Shown here one piece after another: positions 7,529-16,744 of a DNA stretch of 46,903 nt. This DNA is from Acidovorax sp. Leaf160. GTDB lineage: Bacteria; Pseudomonadota; Gammaproteobacteria; Burkholderiales; Burkholderiaceae_C. The stretch covers positions 1 to 46,903 of the forward strand of contig NZ_LMOV01000015.1 of NCBI RefSeq assembly GCF_001424265.1, in the 5' to 3' direction. A program made the position numbers and the translations under genes. Within the stretch, counting starts at the first letter, position 1; the number at the start of each line of letters is the position of its first letter. Below the pieces are notes generated by a model that saw only the letters and a list, made by a program, of their open reading frames with translations, made no database searches and was not told the DNA's origin.

Positions 7529-9781
7529 TCATCGCCGCCGGGCCGAACGCACGCCCGGCACGGTGGCCACGATGGCCAGCACCTTGCCCAGCCGCCCCGA
7601 GTCGGAAACCTCCACGGTGAACGTCATCCACGCCGTGCCCTTCACGGACTGGGTCTGCACGCCGATCACGTTGGTCTTCTCTCGCGCAAAGACTTCCGAG
7701 ACATCTCGCAGCAGCCCCTGGCGATCGGAAGCTTCGACCGACACGTCCACCGGGTAGACGGCAGCCGGGGCCGCAGGGGTCGCCGAAGTCTTGGGGCGGC
7801 CCCATTCGACCTCGATCACCCGCTCGCCGCTGCGCGCCGCCATTTCGCGGAAGTTGCTGCAGTCTGCGCGGTGCACGCTGACGCCCTTGCCGCGCGTGAC
7901 GAAGCCGCGGATGGCGTCAGGAGGGGCTGGCTTGCAGCACTTGGCCAACTGCGTCATCAGCGAATCGATGCCGACCACCAGCACGCCGCCCTTGCCGCTG
8001 GCGTCGGGAGCCCGGGCTTTCTTGATCGGCGAATACTCGTCGGCCTGGCCGGCGGGCTCCGGCGGCCGCAGCAGCGTCTCGATGGTGCGCAGCGAAAACT
8101 CGTCCTTGCCCACCACCTCAAACAGGGCATCGGCCGTCTTGAACCCCAGCTGCACGGCCAGGTCGTCCAGCTTCATGGCGGTGCGGCCTTCGCGCTGCAG
8201 CAGCTTTTCCACGGCTTCGCGACCGCGCGCCACCGTTTCGTGGGTGGCCTGGGCGTTGAACCAGGCGCGAACCTTCGCCTTGGCGCGGTGGCTGGTGAGG
8301 TAGCCGAGTTCGGCATTCAGCCAGTCCCGCGACGGGCGGCCTTCCTTCACGGTGGTGATTTCCACCGTCTGCCCGTTCTGCAGCGGCGTGTTCAGCGGCA
8401 CCATCACCCCGTCCACCCGAGCGCCACGGCAGCGGTGGCCGACGCTGGTGTGGACGGTGTAGGCGAAGTCGACCGGCGTCGCGCCCTGGGGCAGTTCAAT
8501 CACGGCGGCGTCCGGCGTCAGCACGTAGATGCGGTCCTCGAACAGGCCGCTGTGCCGCGCGGAACCTGCCAGGTCGCGCTCCCACGCCAGCAGCTGCCGC
8601 AGCACGGCGATCTTTGCGTCGTACTCGCCACTGGCCGATACCCCGGCGTAGCCCTTGGTGCCGGCCTCCTTGTAAGCCCAGTGCGCCGCCACGCCGTGTT
8701 CGGCATGGTCATGCATGGCCTGGGTGCGGATCTGGATCTCGATCGGCTTGCCGGCATCGTCGCGCACCACGGTGTGCAGCGACTGGTATCCGTTCGGCTT
8801 CGGCCGGGCGATGTAGTCGTCGAATTCGGCCTCGAGCGGGCGGAACTGCTGGTGCACCCACGACAGCGCCGCATAGCAGTCCTTCACGGAGGGCACCACC
8901 ACGCGCAGCGCACGGATGTCGAGCACCTGATCGAAGTCGAGCGCCTTGCCGCGCATCTTCTTGACGATGCTGTAGATGTGCTTGGGCCGGCCCTGCACGC
9001 TGGCGCTGATGCTGCGCGCCCGCAGCTCCGACTCGACGCGGCCCCGCAACTGCTCCATGTACAGCTCGCGCTCGGCGCGCTTTTCATCCAGCAGGCGGGC
9101 GATCTGCTTGTAGGTGTCGGGTTCGAGGAACCGGAACGACAGGTCTTCCAGCTCCCATTTCATCTGCCAGATGCCCAGCCGGTTGGCCAGCGGGGCGAAC
9201 ACCTGCAGCGCCTCGCGGGCGATGCCGGGCGACACCGGCCGCTTGGAGGCCGCATAGAAGCGCAGCGTCTGCAGGCGCGATGCCAGCCGCAGCATCACCA
9301 CGCGCAGGTCGCGCGAGAAAGCCAGCAGCATCTTGCGCACGTTCTCGGTCTGCGTGGCGGGGTCGTCCACCTGCACGCCCGACAGCTGCGCCTCGCGGGC
9401 ATGCTGCTGCACGCGCATGAGCTTGGTGGTCTCCACCGCCAGGGCGGCGAAATGCTCGCCGAACGCCTTGCTGATGACCTCCTCGGGCTTGTTCAGGTGC
9501 GAGGACGCATGCACCAGGTAGCTGGCCGCCTGCATGGCCTCGGAACCGCCGATGCCCTTGAGGATGGCGGCCACCGCATCCGCGTGTTCCAGCGTGTTCT
9601 CGCCGGTTTCCAGCGTCTCGCCGGTCAGCAGGGGTTCGGCGAAGGCGCGGGCGCGGGCCAGCGCGTCGGCCTGCTCCGGCAGGGCGTGCGCCGTCGCGGC
9701 AATGAGCTGGGGAACGCCGTCGGCGCGTGCGCCCGCGTGGCCGCCGCCGGGAAGGGGCTGCCCGATGGTGCTGCTCTTCAT
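7529..9781 (-). CDS. relA: GTP pyrophosphokinase RelA (monofunctional (p)ppGpp synthetase)
   Basis: The 750-residue product starts at ATG 9781, which overlaps the stop of the upstream hydrolase gene (ATGA); the frame is open further upstream but inside that gene. Domains in order are a degenerate hydrolase region, the synthetase, TGS, a zinc-finger-like segment and ACT. In the hydrolase region the HD metal motif is missing (ASYLVHASSHLN), so it should not degrade ppGpp. In the synthetase the acidic signature EFDDYIARPKPNGYQS marks the RelA class rather than the RXKD bifunctional class. The TGS region contains DFAYTVHTSVGHRC, the Cys-rich region has LAKCCKP, and the ACT domain begins near VDVSVEASDRQGLLRD. 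It makes the stringent-response alarmone in answer to uncharged tRNA on the ribosome. Confidence 0.93.
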   Translation of the reverse strand: MKSSTIGQPLPGGGHAGARADGVPQLIAATAHALPEQADALARARAFAEPLLTGETLETGENTLEHADAVAAILKGIGGSEAMQAASYLVHASSHLNKPEEVISKAFGEHFAALAVETTKLMRVQQHAREAQLSGVQVDDPATQTENVRKMLLAFSRDLRVVMLRLASRLQTLRFYAASKRPVSPGIAREALQVFAPLANRLGIWQMKWELEDLSFRFLEPDTYKQIARLLDEKRAERELYMEQLRGRVESELRARSISASVQGRPKHIYSIVKKMRGKALDFDQVLDIRALRVVVPSVKDCYAALSWVHQQFRPLEAEFDDYIARPKPNGYQSLHTVVRDDAGKPIEIQIRTQAMHDHAEHGVAAHWAYKEAGTKGYAGVSASGEYDAKIAVLRQLLAWERDLAGSARHSGLFEDRIYVLTPDAAVIELPQGATPVDFAYTVHTSVGHRCRGARVDGVMVPLNTPLQNGQTVEITTVKEGRPSRDWLNAELGYLTSHRAKAKVRAWFNAQATHETVARGREAVEKLLQREGRTAMKLDDLAVQLGFKTADALFEVVGKDEFSLRTIETLLRPPEPAGQADEYSPIKKARAPDASGKGGVLVVGIDSLMTQLAKCCKPAPPDAIRGFVTRGKGVSVHRADCSNFREMAARSGERVIEVEWGRPKTSATPAAPAAVYPVDVSVEASDRQGLLRDVSEVFAREKTNVIGVQTQSVKGTAWMTFTVEVSDSGRLGKVLAIVATVPGVRSARRR

Positions 9782-10755
9782 GCGCGCGCACCCTCGGTGT
9801 CGCCAGCCGCGTCGGTGCCCAGAAACCGTGCCACGGCTTCGACCTGATCGTCGGCTACCAGCGTGGGTGCGTGGCCCACACCGGCCAACTCCAGGCAGGC
9901 GGCCTGCGGGCCGCGCCGGGCCATCAGGGCTGCGGTGGCGGGCGACAGCAGGTCGGACTCGGCGCCGCGCAGCAGCAGCACCTTCGCGGTGATCTGGTCG
10001 TAGAGCTGCCAGAGGAGCGCCTCGCCGGCCCGTGCCGCCTCCTGCGTCACGGCGCGGAACGGGACCGCGATGGCCGGGTCGTAATGCAGGGTGAAGCCAC
10101 CCTGCCCGCCCTGCCGGTCTTCGCGCAGCATGCCACGCGAGAGCGCCAGCCATTGCTCGGGCGTATGCGGCCCGAAGCCGCTTGAGATGGCCCAGAGCGC
10201 ATCGGCCGCCTGCTGCTCGGAGTCGAACCGCACCGGCCGCCCCAGGTAGGTTCCGATGCGCTGCAGCGCCTGCCATTCGATCACCGGGCCGACATCGTTC
10301 AGCACCAGCCGGCGCACCGGCACCGGCAGGGGCAACCCCGGCTGCCCGCAGACCGCCATGCCGATCAGCCCGCCCATGCTGGTACCCACCCAGTCCAGCG
10401 TGCCGATGAGGGCCTGGGCATGCACCTGCGCCAGCAGTGCCAGCATGTCGCCGGCGTACACCGGCACCTGGTAGGCCGCCGGGTCGGCCAGCCAGTCGCT
10501 GTGGCCACGGCCTGCCACGTCGGGGCAGATGACGCGGGCATGCCGGCTCAGCCGACGGGCCAGCACGTCGAAGTCACGCCCCTGGCGCGACAGGCCATGC
10601 ACGCAGATCACCACGTGGGGGTGCGCCGCGTCGCCGGTGTCATTCCATTCCCAGTACGCCATGCGGTGCCCCTTGCCAGGGATGACGGGCGCCCCCGCTG
10701 GGTCAGCGGCGGACACACCGGGGCAATGGACATGGTTCAGCGTGGGTTCGGTCAT
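9778..10755 (-). CDS. Alpha/beta hydrolase
   Basis: The product has the alpha/beta-hydrolase plan: the HG oxyanion region in VVICVHGLSRQGRDFD, the nucleophile elbow GTSMGG and the catalytic His in AGVGHAPTL near the C-terminus. The acid is probably Asp in the GAESDLLSP turn. Starting at ATG 10755 gives 325 residues. A start at 10812 would give 344, and neither has a strong ribosome binding site. The substrate is unknown; esterase or C-C hydrolase roles are both possible. It overlaps relA by four bases, so the two are probably co-translated, and it is divergent from the 3-hydroxybutyrate dehydrogenase gene. Confidence 0.82.
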   Translation of the reverse strand: MTEPTLNHVHCPGVSAADPAGAPVIPGKGHRMAYWEWNDTGDAAHPHVVICVHGLSRQGRDFDVLARRLSRHARVICPDVAGRGHSDWLADPAAYQVPVYAGDMLALLAQVHAQALIGTLDWVGTSMGGLIGMAVCGQPGLPLPVPVRRLVLNDVGPVIEWQALQRIGTYLGRPVRFDSEQQAADALWAISSGFGPHTPEQWLALSRGMLREDRQGGQGGFTLHYDPAIAVPFRAVTQEAARAGEALLWQLYDQITAKVLLLRGAESDLLSPATAALMARRGPQAACLELAGVGHAPTLVADDQVEAVARFLGTDAAGDTEGARA

Positions 10756-10837
10756 GGAAAAAAGCTGCGCGAACGGCAGTGCGTCAAAGGTGCTTGATAT
10801 GCTGGCGGTCATCCTAATTCATTGGAAAGCGACTCTC

Positions 10838-11620
10838 ATGCTGAACGGCAAGACCGCCCTCGTCACGGGCTCCACCAGCGGCATCGGCCTCGGCATCGCC
10901 AAGGCGCTGGCGCGGCAAGGTGCGAACGTAGTGCTCAACGGTTTCGGCGACGTCGACGGGCCGCGCGCCGAGGTGCTGGCCGCCGGCGAGTCGGCCGGCG
11001 CCCGCGTGGCCTACCACGGCGCCGACATGAGCCGCGCCGCCGACATCGAAGACATGATGAAGTACAGCGCCAGCCAGTTCGGCCGCGTGGACATCGTCGT
11101 CAACAACGCCGGCATCCAGCACGTGGCCAGCGTGCAGGACTTCCCCGTCGACAAGTGGGACGCCATCATCGCCATCAACCTGACGAGCGCCTTCCACACC
11201 ACGCGCCTGGCCCTGCCCGCCATGCGCGCGGCGAACTGGGGCCGCATCATCAACATCGCATCGGTGCACGGGCTGGTCGGGTCGGCCCAGAAGTCGGCCT
11301 ATGTGGCGGCCAAGCACGGCATCGTCGGGCTGACCAAGGTGACCGCGCTGGAAAACGCCACCACCGGCGTGACCTGCAACGCGATCTGCCCCGGCTGGGT
11401 GCTGACCCCGCTGGTGCAAAAACAGGTGGACGCCAAGGCGGCTGAGCACGGGCTCTCCAACGAGGACGCCAAGAAAATGCTGCTGGGGGAGAAGGAACCT
11501 TCGATGCAGTTCACCACGCCCGAAGAGCTGGGCGAACTGGCGGTGTTCTTCTGCACGCCGGCTGCCGCCAACGTGCGCGGCGTGGCTTGGGCCATGGACG
11601 GCGCCTGGTCGGCGCAGTAG
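10838..11620 (+). CDS. bdhA: 3-hydroxybutyrate dehydrogenase (SDR family)
   Basis: At 260 residues, this protein has the size of bacterial D-3-hydroxybutyrate dehydrogenase, which links poly-3-hydroxybutyrate breakdown to acetoacetate using NAD. It shows the cofactor motif TGSTSGIG, the NNAG motif in VVNNAGIQHV, a catalytic Ser in IASVHG, YVAAK and the PGWVLTPLV segment typical of this subfamily. ATG 10838 follows a weak GGAAAG site; the longer upstream frame overlaps the divergent hydrolase gene. A dispersed intergenic repeat begins 24 bases after the stop. Another hydroxyacid SDR is possible but the overall pattern fits well. Confidence 0.88.
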   Translation: MLNGKTALVTGSTSGIGLGIAKALARQGANVVLNGFGDVDGPRAEVLAAGESAGARVAYHGADMSRAADIEDMMKYSASQFGRVDIVVNNAGIQHVASVQDFPVDKWDAIIAINLTSAFHTTRLALPAMRAANWGRIINIASVHGLVGSAQKSAYVAAKHGIVGLTKVTALENATTGVTCNAICPGWVLTPLVQKQVDAKAAEHGLSNEDAKKMLLGEKEPSMQFTTPEELGELAVFFCTPAAANVRGVAWAMDGAWSAQ

Positions 11621-11644
11621 GGCCTTTGGGCGGGCGGCGCGCCG

Positions 11645-11692
11645 TTTGCTATTATTTTAATAGCAACAAGCGCAGGCAGATCGAGCGCAGCG
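11645..11692 (+). repeat. Dispersed intergenic element, copy A
   Basis: The core is GCTAT (11648-11652), seven bases, ATAGC (11660-11664), followed by AAGCGC and GAGCGC arms. It lies just after the 3-hydroxybutyrate dehydrogenase gene. The same core with the same seven-base spacing is found at 25237, 33277, 37747 and, reversed and slightly diverged, 43575. Confidence 0.7.
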
Positions 11693-11901
11693 GGCCCAAA
11701 AAGCCTTGAAGATCTGTACCTCCCACGGCCAGCGACCGCGGTTTCACCCTCTGTCAGCCCTGCCAGTCTGTTTGAGTGGGTCGAAAGGCCGCCGCGAGAC
11801 ACGCCCGGGCGGCAATGACCGGAAGTCCCATCGCAGCGGCTTCGCCAGCGGGCGCGGGCCTGGCGGGGCCAGGAGAGCGCCTGCCGCGGCCTGCCCGGAG
11901 A

Positions 11902-12624
11902 TCAGCGCAACTGCACCGAGCCCGACACGTTGACGACCACCTGCGCCTTGCCGGCCTCGGCCGGAATGCCGCTGTCCTCCGCGCCCATCGACATGGCCGA
12001 CGCGGCCTTGGCCATCATCGGCATGCGGGGGCCGGGAATCATCTCGTTGTTGTTCACTGCCACTTCGCGCAGCGTGTAGCCGTTGAAGCCGAACCCACGC
12101 GCGAGTTCGGTGGCGCGGCCCTTGAACGCCTCGATGGCGCGGGTCTGCGCTTCGCCTTCCACCCGGGCGCGGGCCTCGCGCGACAGATCGAAGCCGACCT
12201 GCGAGATCGAGAGCGTCTGGATGCGCGCGGCGGTGGAGGTGATGCGAGGAAAGTCGCGCCCCTGCAGCACCAGTTCCGCCCGGCCCTGCCAGCCGTTGAC
12301 CTTGCCATCCTTGCCGTAGCGCGGATACAGGCCGAAGGTGCCCGTGCGCACATCCAGCTGCTGCGGCTTTACGTCTCGCTTGGCTTCTGTCAAGGCAGTG
12401 TCGATGGCCTGCCTCAGCTGTGTCTGCACTGCATTCGCATCTGCGCCCTCCTTGGTCGTGCCCAACGTCATCACCAGCACGTCCTGCTGCACCTCCACGG
12501 TGCCGGTGGCCGACAGCTGCAGCACGTTCTCCGGCGCAGGAACCGTGGTCTGGGCAAGGGCGGCTCCAGCGCAGGCCAACAGGGCGCTGGCCGCTATGAA
12601 TTTGCGAGTCATCTTCAGTGTCAT
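11902..12624 (-). CDS. SIMPL-domain (DUF541) periplasmic protein
   Basis: The 240-residue product begins MTLKMTRKF with a signal peptide that ends AGAALA before QTTVP. ATG 12624 is preceded by AAGGAAAG; an in-frame start at 12774 would add 50 residues with no signal-peptide character. The mature part matches the SIMPL/DUF541 pattern: SATGTVEVQQDVLVMTLG at the start, an internal TEAKRDVKPQQLDVRTG stretch and a C-terminal VVVNVSGSVQLR strand. Members are exported proteins of uncertain biochemical role. The gene is divergent from ompR, so a link to envelope stress is possible but not shown. Confidence 0.85.
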   Translation of the reverse strand: MTLKMTRKFIAASALLACAGAALAQTTVPAPENVLQLSATGTVEVQQDVLVMTLGTTKEGADANAVQTQLRQAIDTALTEAKRDVKPQQLDVRTGTFGLYPRYGKDGKVNGWQGRAELVLQGRDFPRITSTAARIQTLSISQVGFDLSREARARVEGEAQTRAIEAFKGRATELARGFGFNGYTLREVAVNNNEMIPGPRMPMMAKAASAMSMGAEDSGIPAEAGKAQVVVNVSGSVQLR

Positions 12625-12740
12625 CGAACGCTTTCCTTGGAAGGTTGCAGCTCCATCCGAGCCGGGTGGTCGCACCTTAAACGGCTTTGTGCGCACCGAT
12701 CGTGAACGGAGATCGGCGGTCGTGCACGACTCCGCAAGAC

Positions 12741-12816
12741 TTGTAACAGTTGGTCTTGTTGTGGCCAAAAACATGAACTTTGGTCGCCAACATGGTCAGA
12801 ATCGGCTCTGTTACAA
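12741..12816. promoter_or_regulatory. Perfect 9-bp inverted repeat upstream of ompR
   Basis: TTGTAACAG (12741-12749) is matched by its exact reverse complement CTGTTACAA (12808-12816), 58 bases apart, between the SIMPL-protein gene and ompR. The TGTAACA core resembles half-sites known for OmpR-type regulators, so it may be an autoregulatory site. The function is inferred; the repeat itself is plain in the sequence. Confidence 0.5.
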
Positions 12817-12834
12817 ATAGGACCTGGGAAAGAA

Positions 12835-13566
12835 ATGGCCTCAACAACCAACCGTACCGACAAAGTTCTCGTGGTGGACGACGATGCGCGCATTCGCGAC
12901 CTGCTTCGCCGCTACCTGACGCAGGAGGGCTTCGAGGTCATGGTGGCGGAAGACGGCAAGGCGCTGAACCGCATCCTGCTGCGCGAAACGGTGGATCTGA
13001 TCGTGCTGGACCTGATGATGCCGGGCGAGGATGGTCTGTCCATCTGCCGCCGCCTGCGTGCTGCCAACGACCGCACGCCCATCATCATGCTGACGGCCAA
13101 GGGCGAGGACGTGGACCGCATCGTCGGCCTGGAAGTGGGTGCCGACGACTACCTGGGCAAACCCTTCAACCCCCGCGAGCTGCTGGCCCGCATCCACGCG
13201 GTGCTGCGCCGCCGTCCTCCGCAGGAAGCCCCAGGCGCTCCCTCGGGCGAGAACGAAGTCGTCACCTTCGGCCCCTTCACGTTCGACCTGGGAACCCGCG
13301 CACTGCAGCGCAACGGCGAGGAGCTGCCGCTGACGACGGGCGAGTTCGCCATGTTGAAGGCGCTGGTGCGCCACCCCCGGCAGCCGCTGTCGCGCGAAAA
13401 GCTGGCCCTCCTGGCCCGCGGGCGTGAGTTCGAGCCCTTCGACCGCAGCCTGGACGTGCAGGTCTCCCGCCTGCGCAAGCTGGTCGAGGTGGACGCCGCC
13501 GCACCGCGCTACATCCAGACCGTCTGGGGCGTGGGCTACGTGTTCGTGCCGGACGGCGCCAACTAA
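12835..13566 (+). CDS. ompR: Response regulator OmpR
   Basis: The 243-residue protein has a receiver domain (about residues 9-125) and a C-terminal winged-helix DNA-binding domain. In the receiver the acidic pair is Asp15/Asp16, the phosphorylation site is Asp59 in VLDLMMPG and the conserved Lys109 lies in GKPFNP. The output domain contains LTTGEFAMLKALV, QVSRLRKLVE and the terminal YIQTVWGVGYVFVP wing. GGGAAAG precedes ATG 12835. The histidine kinase gene envZ follows about 80 bases downstream, so the pair is a two-component system, expected to control porins and osmotic responses. The short linker and the SLDVQVSRLRK helix favour OmpR over PhoB or other relatives. Confidence 0.94.
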   Translation: MASTTNRTDKVLVVDDDARIRDLLRRYLTQEGFEVMVAEDGKALNRILLRETVDLIVLDLMMPGEDGLSICRRLRAANDRTPIIMLTAKGEDVDRIVGLEVGADDYLGKPFNPRELLARIHAVLRRRPPQEAPGAPSGENEVVTFGPFTFDLGTRALQRNGEELPLTTGEFAMLKALVRHPRQPLSREKLALLARGREFEPFDRSLDVQVSRLRKLVEVDAAAPRYIQTVWGVGYVFVPDGAN

Positions 13567-13649
13567 CCCGATCGGGCGCGCGGCGCACCTGCCCTGTCCG
13601 CTGGCGCTCCTGGCGGAACGTGCGGCGCCCGCCCTTCCACCCCCATCGC

Positions 13650-15146
13650 ATGAGCGCCTCCTACGAAGCATCCTCGGATGCCACCAGCCCGGCCCCGCTC
13701 GACACGCCGCCCACGCCGCGCGTGTCGCGCGGTCGCGTCGGGCTGAACCTCTTCTGGCGGACCTTCTTCCTGCTGGCGTTGCTGCTGGTCGGCAGCATCC
13801 TGGCCTGGCTGCAGACGCTGAGGGCGCTGGAATTCGAGCCGCGCACTCTGCAGACGGCCCAGCAGATCGCCTCCCTCGTCAACCTGAGCCGCGCCGCCCT
13901 GGTGCATGCCGACGCCATCGCCCGCGTGTCGCTCATCAAGACCATGGCCGACCAGGAAGGCGTGCGGATCCTGCCGCGCGAGCCCGGTGACCATTTCGAG
14001 CTGCTGGACCCCACCGCCCTGGGTGCGCGCCTGACCGAAGAGCTGACGCTGCGCCTGGGCCCCGGCACCATCGTGGCCAACAACGTGAACGGCGAAGCCG
14101 GCCTCTGGGTCGGCTTCACCATCAATGGCGACCCGAACTGGCTGCTGATGGACCGCTCGCGCCTGAGCGCCGCCGGCGGCAAGACGTGGCTGATCTGGCT
14201 GATCACGGCCGGCGCGCTGTCGCTGGCAGGTGCGGCGGCCATCGCCCGGCTGATCAACCGGCCGCTGAAACAGCTGTCGTATGCCGCCAACCGCGTGCGC
14301 GACGGCGACTTCGCGGCCAGCCAGCTCGACGAGGAAGTCGTCACCAGCGAGATCCGCGAGGTCAACATCGGCTTCAACCGCATGGCGCAGAAACTCGCCA
14401 AGCTGGAGCAGGACCGCGCCGTGATGCTGGCCGGCATCTCGCACGACCTGCGCACCCCGCTGGCCCGCCTGCGGCTGGAAACCGAGATGAGCGTGAACGA
14501 CGATGTCGCCCGCGAGCACATGGTGGCCGACATCGTGCAGCTGGACGCCACCATCGACAAGTTCCTGGACTATGCGCGGCCCGAGCATGTCACCCTCACC
14601 CCGGTGAACCTGCACGGAGTGGTGTCGTCCTGCGTGTATGCGGTGCAGAACCACCGCGAGCTGCAGATCACCATGAACGTGCCGGAAGACCTGAACGTGA
14701 TGGCCGACGAGGTCGAGCTGGCGCGCGTCATCTCCAATCTGCTGGAGAACGCGCGGCGCTACGGCAAGTCGGCCGACACCGGCACCACCACGGTGGACAT
14801 CGCCGCCAAGGGCCGCGAGAAATGGGTGCTGGTCAAGATGCGTGACCACGGCAGCGGCGTGCCGCCCGAACAGCTGGCCAGCCTGACCAAGCCCTTCTTC
14901 CGTGGCGACACCGCCCGGACCGCCGCCGCAGGCGCCGGCCTGGGTCTGTCCATCGTCGACAAGACGGTGCAGCGCATGGGCGGCATCTTCGCGCTGGCCA
15001 ACTCGTCCTCGGGTGGGCTGGTGGCGCACATCCAGCTGCAGCGCGCCGAGCTGCCCGCTGGCAAGGACCCCAAGCAGCGCCTGCAGCGCCCGCAGATCAA
15101 GCGGCATCTGCCGCCGCGCGATACCGACGTGGGGCCGCTGACCTGA
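13650..15146 (+). CDS. envZ: Sensor histidine kinase EnvZ
   Basis: This inner-membrane kinase has one membrane helix near residues 36-58 (TFFLLALLLVGSILAWL), a periplasmic sensor region, a second helix near 178-198 (TWLIWLITAGALSLAGAAA), a HAMP domain, a dimerisation domain and an ATPase domain. The phospho-accepting His is in LAGISHDLRTPLARL (about residue 265). The N-box is SNLLENARRYG, and G-boxes are RDHGSGVP and AGAGLGLSIVDK. ATG 13650 gives 498 residues; a GTG at 13620 is ten codons upstream and neither start has a strong ribosome binding site. It follows ompR in the same direction and should phosphorylate it. The periplasmic part is larger than a minimal sensor, so the stimulus cannot be read off. 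Confidence 0.92.
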   Translation: MSASYEASSDATSPAPLDTPPTPRVSRGRVGLNLFWRTFFLLALLLVGSILAWLQTLRALEFEPRTLQTAQQIASLVNLSRAALVHADAIARVSLIKTMADQEGVRILPREPGDHFELLDPTALGARLTEELTLRLGPGTIVANNVNGEAGLWVGFTINGDPNWLLMDRSRLSAAGGKTWLIWLITAGALSLAGAAAIARLINRPLKQLSYAANRVRDGDFAASQLDEEVVTSEIREVNIGFNRMAQKLAKLEQDRAVMLAGISHDLRTPLARLRLETEMSVNDDVAREHMVADIVQLDATIDKFLDYARPEHVTLTPVNLHGVVSSCVYAVQNHRELQITMNVPEDLNVMADEVELARVISNLLENARRYGKSADTGTTTVDIAAKGREKWVLVKMRDHGSGVPPEQLASLTKPFFRGDTARTAAAGAGLGLSIVDKTVQRMGGIFALANSSSGGLVAHIQLQRAELPAGKDPKQRLQRPQIKRHLPPRDTDVGPLT

Positions 15147-15285
15147 AGGCTGCGGGGTGCGGGGCGCGCTTGCAGTGTCGGGGCTGCCGACTGCCCCTTG
15201 GCCTGGGCGTGTCTAGGGACCGCCGCAGCCCCGTCCCGCCTCGGCCTGGCCGGGCCGGAGGCGACCCAGCCAAACCCCACCTTGC

Positions 15286-15795
15286 TCAGCCCGCCGGCAC
15301 GCTTGGAGCGGGCCGCTTCTCCCGCGTCAGCAGCGTCGCCGCCCGCGCTTCGATGGCCAGGCCCTGGCCCACCGGGCCCAGGCGCTCGGCCGTCTTGGCC
15401 TTGATGTTGACCTGGTCGTCTTCCAGCCCCAGGGCCGCGCAGATGCGCGCACGCATGCCGGGAATGTGGGGCGCCAGCCGCGGCGCCTGGGCGATCACCG
15501 TGGTGTCGATGTTGCCGATGTCCCAGCCCCGCGCACGCACGCGGCGTGCGGCCTCCACCAGCAGGGCGACCGAGTCGGCGCCCTTGAACTCCGGGTCGGT
15601 GTCGGGAAAGTGGCTGCCGATGTCGCCCAGCGCCGCCGCGCCCAGGAGGGCGTCGGTGATGGCGTGCAGCAGCACGTCGGCATCGGAATGCCCCAGCAGG
15701 CCCATGGCGTGCGGAATCTCCACGCCGCCGATGATGAGCTTTCGGCCGGGCACCAGTGCGTGTACATCCCAGCCTTCGCCAATTCGCAGATCCAT
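15286..15795 (-). CDS. ispF: 2-C-methyl-D-erythritol 2,4-cyclodiphosphate synthase
   Basis: IspF makes the cyclic diphosphate of the non-mevalonate isoprenoid pathway. The 169-residue product carries the zinc ligands Asp10 and His12 in GEGWDVHAL and His44 in SDADVLLHA, plus [11 protein letters not shown] and the family end motif [17 protein letters not shown] 15795 was chosen over longer frames because MDLRIGEG is the standard N-terminus and AAGGG lies upstream. ispD is the preceding gene on the same strand, about 100 bases away. Most relatives keep the two close; here they are separate, not fused. Confidence 0.95.
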   Translation of the reverse strand: MDLRIGEGWDVHALVPGRKLIIGGVEIPHAMGLLGHSDADVLLHAITDALLGAAALGDIGSHFPDTDPEFKGADSVALLVEAARRVRARGWDIGNIDTTVIAQAPRLAPHIPGMRARICAALGLEDDQVNIKAKTAERLGPVGQGLAIEARAATLLTREKRPAPSVPAG

Positions 15796-15898
15796 GTGTG
15801 CCCTTCGCTTGTATGTCGGTAGTGGTGTCGCCGCCCGAAGACGCCCGGCGTGCCGGCCCGCCTGGGCCGCCTGCGCCGCTCCAGGCGCGGCGGCTGCT

Positions 15899-16744
15899 TC
15901 AGAAAATGGTGCGCGCCGGAACGGCGGATGCCTCGCCGCGCTGGCCGCCGAAACGCTCCAGCGTAGCGCCGTGCATGCGCTGGGCCAGCACGGCGGCGGC
16001 CAGCGCGAAGTCGTCCGGGTAGGTGACCTTGAAGTTCTGCGCGCCTCCGGGCACCAGGCGCGGGTGCAGGCCCATGGCCTCCATCGCGCTTGCCTCGTCG
16101 GTGGCCTGGTTGCCGAATTGCTCCAGTGCCTGCAGCAGCGGCCCGAGGCGGAACATCTGCGGCGTCTGTGCCAGCCATTTGTCGCTGCGGTCCACCGTGC
16201 TGGCCACGCGCACGCCGCCGGGGCCCTTGGTCGCGGTCTTGAGCGTGTCGGCCAGCTTATGCGCCAGCAGGCCCCCCACCGCGTCGCCCGCGCAGGCATC
16301 GATCAGGGCATCGATCTGCGCGGTGGTGACCAGGCAACGGGCGGCGTCGTGCACCAGCACCCAGTCGTCGCCCTCCGCCCCGCGCTCCTGCAGTGCCCGC
16401 AGGCTGGCCCGCACCGTGTCGGCCCGGGTGGCGCCGCCGCAGGGCAGCACGAAGAAGGTGGTCAGGCCATGGGCGTGGCTCTCGAAGAACGAGTCGCCCG
16501 GCGCCACGGCCACCAGCGTGCCCAGCAGCCGGCCCACGCCGGCAAAGGCGGCCAGGGTATGCATCACCAGCGGATGGCCAGCCACCGGCTGGTACTGCTT
16601 GGGCAATGGCACGCCGCCTGCGCCCGCGCCGCCGCTGGCCACCGCCCGCGCGCCCACGCCGGCACAGGGCAGCACCGCCCAGAAACGGCCCGCGGCACCC
16701 AGGGGCACGGTGGAGGTGAAGGCGGCTTGAGGGTCGATGGTCAT
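15899..16744 (-). CDS. ispD: 2-C-methyl-D-erythritol 4-phosphate cytidylyltransferase
   Basis: IspD couples CTP to methylerythritol phosphate. The protein has 281 residues, somewhat long for the family, with an N-terminal extension before the nucleotide-binding loop. That loop reads [10 protein letters not shown] and then has a Gly/Ala-rich insertion before PLPKQYQP; the Arg and Lys that contact the triphosphate are kept. Other family marks are [10 protein letters not shown], the TPQMFRL motif and [16 protein letters not shown] 16744 is the first in-frame start after the mfd divergence. ispF follows downstream, so both are probably transcribed together. The insertion appears to be a lineage feature rather than damage. 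Confidence 0.93.
   Translation of the reverse strand: MTIDPQAAFTSTVPLGAAGRFWAVLPCAGVGARAVASGGAGAGGVPLPKQYQPVAGHPLVMHTLAAFAGVGRLLGTLVAVAPGDSFFESHAHGLTTFFVLPCGGATRADTVRASLRALQERGAEGDDWVLVHDAARCLVTTAQIDALIDACAGDAVGGLLAHKLADTLKTATKGPGGVRVASTVDRSDKWLAQTPQMFRLGPLLQALEQFGNQATDEASAMEAMGLHPRLVPGGAQNFKVTYPDDFALAAAVLAQRMHGATLERFGGQRGEASAVPARTIF

Noticed and set aside
7328-9847. Open frame of 839 codons on the plus strand opposite relA
   Set aside because: It begins inside tRNA-Val and mirrors relA codons; no recognisable domain.
13563-15107. Open frame of 514 codons on the minus strand opposite envZ
   Set aside because: Antisense shadow; envZ has the complete kinase motifs.
15899-16744. Gly/Ala insertion in IspD as a sign of a broken gene
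   Set aside because: The frame is intact, the catalytic Arg and Lys are kept on both sides, and all later motifs are present, so it is better read as a lineage-specific loop.
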